Shown piece by piece: positions 60,446 through 64,000 of a DNA stretch of 64,000 nt; position 1 is the first letter of the stretch, and each line of letters opens with the position of its first letter. The notes below the pieces were generated by a model that was given only the letters and a program-made list of their open reading frames with translations, was not told where the DNA came from and made no database searches. Origin of the DNA: Limibacterium fermenti (lineage in GTDB: Bacteria > Bacteroidota > Bacteroidia > Bacteroidales > Dysgonomonadaceae). The translations under genes were made by a program, and so were the position numbers. Location: contig NZ_CP159486.1 in assembly GCF_041902845.1 (NCBI RefSeq), forward strand, positions 2,914,001 to 2,978,000, in the 5' to 3' direction.

Positions 60446-61996
60446 TTATTTAGCCACCGTAATAATCAGGCGGTGGTAACGGTTCATTTGGGGTATTCCA
60501 TTGTCCGTAACTTCCATAATCAGATGAATCGTATCACCCGGTTTGGCATCGGCAGGAATGGTAAGGCGGGTGTCGGAAGAAGAGGGATCATCAACAGATA
60601 CTTTTCCCCGATAGGTACCCGCCGACACATACTGCCACCATTTCACCGTAACTTTATCTTTATCGGGATCGGTTACGGCATAGCGCAATTTCAGTTGTTC
60701 TCCCGGTCTAGTGCTCATCGCGAGCCCCCCCGTGATAACCGGTTCATGGTTCGCATCGGCGTAGTTGGGAGTAACCGACCATTTAAAGCGGGCTGCCAAA
60801 CCATTCATCACCGCCGGGGTAAAGTCAGGTAAAGGATAGTGCTCAGCCCTATACTCCATCTGTTTCATACGCGGAAGGTTGTTTACAGAATCCGGAAGAA
60901 TCGTTCTGCCGCCGCACCAACCGCCATAAGTGGGTTCTTCATGGCCACGCAGTCCGTTATCGATTAGGTTTAGGTAACAATAGGTATCCCCTTCAGCCAA
61001 GAATGAGCCTTTCGGTTGTATCCCCGTCCAGACGATATAGCCCTGTTTTTTAAGATCTTCAATCGTATAACCGGACAATCCGAAAAAATCGAATTTATCA
61101 CTTTCAACCATCTGCTTGCCGTCACCCCATACACGATACATTTCGCCGAGAGGCCCCTTACTGCTGATATTCTCTTGCATCCACTCCGGAGAATAGAATA
61201 CCTGATTCTCTTTGGAAGCCCTCAATTGGGCATTGTAAGCCAATCCTACCGCCATGCCTCCCATCTCCATCTGCACGAGCTCCGGCCAAAAAGGTTTAAT
61301 GTATCTAGCATACGTATCGTCCTGATCACCTGAAAGAGAGAGAACAACCTTCTTTGCAATTTTTTCTTTGATCTCTTTCCAAGAATGGGTATGTTCATAA
61401 ATATCCTGAATCGATTTCAACGCGCGGGCAATGGTGCTGGCACCTCCCCAAGCGTTTATAAATACAGGATCCGGACATTTGTCAAGTAATACGGATTTAA
61501 TCAGTTCTGATCCCGGAGTATCTTTAGATATATCGCCATCAAATTCAATATTGCCGATACGCACTTTCGACTTTAAATATTCAGGAGTAGGATAAGAAGG
61601 AGCATGTACTTTTAGGTTAGGATATACTTTTCCATACGCTTCCACCGCATCATCAATAAAACGTTCATTGGGATCCCAGCGCCAACTTTCCATTGGTCCG
61701 TAATCTATTTCGTCCCGAGAATATTCACGTCCGGGTACATACCATTTTGTACCATGCCCATCTCCTTTCCAATGGAATTGACTACTGGCATAAATCAACC
61801 CTTCTACACGGAAATCCGTACTGAAAAGTAAGAAACGAATTAGCGAGTTCAAATCATCAAGTTCCGGATCACATGTAATGATAACACGGGGGCGGGACGG
61901 ACCTTCAGCAGGCTTCTGTTGAGCATTCGCCCAACCAGGCAGAGCTGTAAGAAGGGCAGAGAGCAATAAGCATTTAAATTTAACCATACTATCCAT
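60446..61996 (-). CDS. DUF1593 (nucleoside-hydrolase-like) secreted protein
   Basis: The 516-residue protein has a signal peptide (ending near residue 25, GWANAQ). The N-terminal nucleoside-hydrolase-like domain carries RVIITCDPELDDLNSLIRFL, whose Asp cluster resembles the calcium site of nucleoside hydrolases. A C-terminal beta domain of about 95 residues follows. Members are found in plant-polysaccharide loci and are sometimes called cellulose-binding; the activity is not established. Here it sits between SusD and the esterases. Confidence 0.85.
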   Translation of the reverse strand: MDSMVKFKCLLLSALLTALPGWANAQQKPAEGPSRPRVIITCDPELDDLNSLIRFLLFSTDFRVEGLIYASSQFHWKGDGHGTKWYVPGREYSRDEIDYGPMESWRWDPNERFIDDAVEAYGKVYPNLKVHAPSYPTPEYLKSKVRIGNIEFDGDISKDTPGSELIKSVLLDKCPDPVFINAWGGASTIARALKSIQDIYEHTHSWKEIKEKIAKKVVLSLSGDQDDTYARYIKPFWPELVQMEMGGMAVGLAYNAQLRASKENQVFYSPEWMQENISSKGPLGEMYRVWGDGKQMVESDKFDFFGLSGYTIEDLKKQGYIVWTGIQPKGSFLAEGDTYCYLNLIDNGLRGHEEPTYGGWCGGRTILPDSVNNLPRMKQMEYRAEHYPLPDFTPAVMNGLAARFKWSVTPNYADANHEPVITGGLAMSTRPGEQLKLRYAVTDPDKDKVTVKWWQYVSAGTYRGKVSVDDPSSSDTRLTIPADAKPGDTIHLIMEVTDNGIPQMNRYHRLIITVAK

Positions 61997-62062
61997 ATTT
62001 ATTTGTTCATTTGCATTTACTAGTCATTGTGAATATTCTAAAACAAACAACAAGAGGACCCA

Positions 62063-63610
62063 TTACCATCCAGGATTCTGTTTCATATTCTTATTAACGT
62101 TCATTTCGGTGGCAGGGAACGGAAGTAATTCATGCTTTCCGGTTTTAAAACCCGCAGAAGCATTTTTTTGTTCATTCCAACTCACACGACCATCTTTATA
62201 GAGAGCCGGTCTTTCCCGACCTCTCTGGGCCAGCACTGTCGCCGCATCCCCCCAACGAATCAAATCCTGATAACGACAACCTTCCATCCAGAGTTCTAGG
62301 CGTTTTTCTTTCTTAATATCATCCATTGAAACACTTACCAAAGCCGACAATCGGGCACGGGTACGCACTTTGTTTACACATTCAACAGCTTCAGTAGCAC
62401 TGCCAGCCTGAAGATTTGCTTCAGCTGCAAGCAACAACACTTCGGCATAACGCATGGCTCGGGCATTGTTAGGACAACGCAACCAATAGTAATTGATAAC
62501 ATCTTCTTCATAAACCCGATATTTCCAACTGAAATAGCCAGCATTGTCAGGCATATAGGCAATCGCTCCACTCAATGAAATCCCCATATCTTCCATTTGC
62601 TGATAGGTTTTAATAGAAGCATTCAAGCGATAAGTATCTCCCATGCCGACAAATGCATCGTAACTCTCTTTTGTCGGGTTGAAGAATCCCCAACCGCCAT
62701 GAGAATATATTTGAGTCGGTTCATTAAAAGAAAGCATATCTCCCCTCCAATGTATATATACCCAAATCATATCACTCATGATACCGGTAGCATTGTTAGC
62801 GTCGTAAACATAGTTGCTTTCAAACATGCTTTCACAGTTCGCTTCCCCCTTTGTTGTCTGGATATTTTCAAAATCAGTATAAAGTGCATATTTACCACTG
62901 TTGACAACAGCATTAAGCGTAGCAGCAGCATCATTATAGTTCTTTTGATACATATAGGCCTTTCCCAACAATGCTTGCGCAAACTGTTTAGTAATGCGGT
63001 AAGTAAAAGCATCAGGATTCGCTTTTTCTTCCAAATTACCACTCTCGATAGCTTCCGTCAAATCTTGGTTGACCAATGCCCACAAAGCATTCGTATCACC
63101 ATTCGCTTGAGCATATTCGTTGGAAGCCAAAGGATGATCTACCAATGGAGGAGTACCCCAAAGACTGATCAGTTCTATGTAAGACATCGCGCGGAACACT
63201 TTTGCTTCCGCACGTGCGCGAAACTTAATATCGGAGTCTCCTTTAACATACTCTAAAACAATATTGGCAGCATAAATCACCTTGTAAAGATTGGTATATA
63301 ATGTCTTGATATGGGAAAAATCCGAATCGAACGTATAAGTCGATAAAAGTTGAGCACTTGCAGCCGTCCAGCTTTCGCCGGCCGAGTAACAATCGTCCGA
63401 GAGGAGATTCTTTAACCAGAATGCAGATTGATAAGTATCTTTCCAACTACTATAACACGCTATAATCGCTTCCTCTGCATCCGCGTCTGTTTTATAAAAA
63501 TCATCCAAAGTATTTACACCATGCTGTGAGATATCCAAGTAGTCCTCACAAGAGAAAAAAGCAGTGTAACTAATGACCAATATGCTTAATAAGATATGTT
63601 TTGTTTTCAT
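62063..63610 (-). CDS. SusD/RagB-family glycan-binding lipoprotein
   Basis: The 515-residue lipoprotein has a lipobox ending at Cys21 (TAFFSCEDYLDI) and the SusD layout: N-terminal start FTAFFSCEDYLD, NTLDDFYKTDADAEEAIIAC, TPR-like helices (FRARAEAKVFRAMSYIELIS), and the end with RYAEVLLLAAEANLQAG, KEKRLELWMEGCRYQDLIRW. SusD pairs with SusC and captures oligosaccharides on the cell surface. The partner SusC gene is directly upstream in transcription order. The specific glycan cannot be read from sequence. Confidence 0.95.
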   Translation of the reverse strand: MKTKHILLSILVISYTAFFSCEDYLDISQHGVNTLDDFYKTDADAEEAIIACYSSWKDTYQSAFWLKNLLSDDCYSAGESWTAASAQLLSTYTFDSDFSHIKTLYTNLYKVIYAANIVLEYVKGDSDIKFRARAEAKVFRAMSYIELISLWGTPPLVDHPLASNEYAQANGDTNALWALVNQDLTEAIESGNLEEKANPDAFTYRITKQFAQALLGKAYMYQKNYNDAAATLNAVVNSGKYALYTDFENIQTTKGEANCESMFESNYVYDANNATGIMSDMIWVYIHWRGDMLSFNEPTQIYSHGGWGFFNPTKESYDAFVGMGDTYRLNASIKTYQQMEDMGISLSGAIAYMPDNAGYFSWKYRVYEEDVINYYWLRCPNNARAMRYAEVLLLAAEANLQAGSATEAVECVNKVRTRARLSALVSVSMDDIKKEKRLELWMEGCRYQDLIRWGDAATVLAQRGRERPALYKDGRVSWNEQKNASAGFKTGKHELLPFPATEMNVNKNMKQNPGW

Positions 63611-63630
63611 ATTTTCTTTTAAATTAAAGA

Positions 63631-64000
63631 TTAGAATGATACGTTTAAACCAAATACGATCTTTTTACTGGAGGGATAGGACCCCATGTCCAATCCCATC
63701 GCATTACCTGTACTGGTAAATTCCGGATCAAATCCTGGATAACCAGTAAATGTAAAAAAATCATCCAAAGAACAATAAACACGAAAATTACTAAGGTAGG
63801 TTTTTTTCAAAAGACCTTTAGGTAAAGTGTATCCTAACTGAATTTGTTTAATCTTGAAATAGGAACCATCAAATACAAATTTGGAACTCTTCAAATATTT
63901 ATCATAATTACTGGGATTAGAACGAGCATATTTTGAATTTTCACCCGTTTTTGTCCAACGTCCATCATAAAATTCTTTTATCGTATTTGCTTTCATCCGG
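63631..64000 (-). CDS. SusC/RagA-family TonB-linked receptor, C-terminal end only
   Basis: The visible 120 or so residues are the last barrel strands of a SusC protein: FDGSYFKIKQIQLGYTLPKG, NFRVYCSLDDFFTFTGYPGF, PEFTSTGN, and the closing YPSSKKIVFGLNVSF with terminal Phe. The gene runs off the window edge, so plug and N-terminus are not seen. It lies 20 bp upstream of susD, the standard SusCD pair. Confidence 0.93.
   Translation of the reverse strand, partial: RMKANTIKEFYDGRWTKTGENSKYARSNPSNYDKYLKSSKFVFDGSYFKIKQIQLGYTLPKGLLKKTYLSNFRVYCSLDDFFTFTGYPGFDPEFTSTGNAMGLDMGSYPSSKKIVFGLNVSF

Noticed and set aside
1..64000. tRNA and rRNA genes
   Set aside because: I looked through the intergenic gaps and saw no cloverleaf or rRNA sequence; a covariance search would be needed to exclude one fully.

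Overview
The window comes from a member of the Bacteroidota, most likely order Bacteroidales. The evidence is a type IX secretion locus (porP/K/L/M/N), a SusC/SusD polysaccharide locus, lipoproteins with BACON and Ig-like domains, LytTR/His_kinase signalling, a GT3-type glycogen synthase next to an alpha-glucan phosphorylase, and promoters of the Bacteroidota type (TTTG, about 19-20 bp, TAnnTTTG). The species cannot be named from sequence alone.

Layout. 1-2.8 kb: end of murI, a CvpA protein, psd and pssA (phosphatidylethanolamine synthesis) and a DUF4834 protein. 3.0-4.7 kb: an IS1634-type element flanked by a 325-bp direct repeat, read as a long target duplication. 4.8-10.2 kb (minus): TonB-dependent receptor, a degenerate histidine kinase, an intact histidine kinase and a LytTR response regulator. 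10.3-17.4 kb: type IX secretion genes porP-K-L-M-N, with two decayed small loci between porM and porN and a large octamer repeat inside porL. 17.5-20.4 kb: toxin-antitoxin loci, a DUF6261-like gene preceded by a 21/42-bp repeat array, and a 182-bp MITE-like element. 20.5-27.5 kb (minus): housekeeping genes ugd, lolC/E-like, rbfA, O-methyltransferase, pyk, aroQ, and a Cys/Met PLP enzyme. 27.5-36.6 kb: accessory island with an IS110 element (candidate bridge RNA), a 98-nt hairpin, two surface lipoproteins, a two-gene cassette with a PD-(D/E)XK-like protein, and hipBA. 36.7-49.3 kb: pyruvate:ferredoxin oxidoreductase and a trehalose/glycogen cluster (otsAB fusion, GH15, GT3 glycogen synthase, GT35 phosphorylase). 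49.4-55.4 kb: accessory stretch with a TA pair, a second DUF6261-like gene with its own upstream array, an AraC regulator, a solute-binding protein lacking a signal peptide, higBA and an IS1634-family remnant. 55.5-64 kb (minus): a polysaccharide utilisation locus (susC end, susD, DUF1593 protein, two CE1-type esterases, GH3).

The observation that most resembles an undescribed system is the pairing of both DUF6261-like genes with a degenerate 21-bp (paired as 41-42 bp) repeat array directly 5' of the gene, in the same orientation. The two arrays share a recognisable half-unit although their base compositions differ. A second genome-level feature is a set of 7- or 8-bp tandem repeats that start at or just after the stop codons of several genes and, in porL, form an in-frame inverted-repeat linker.
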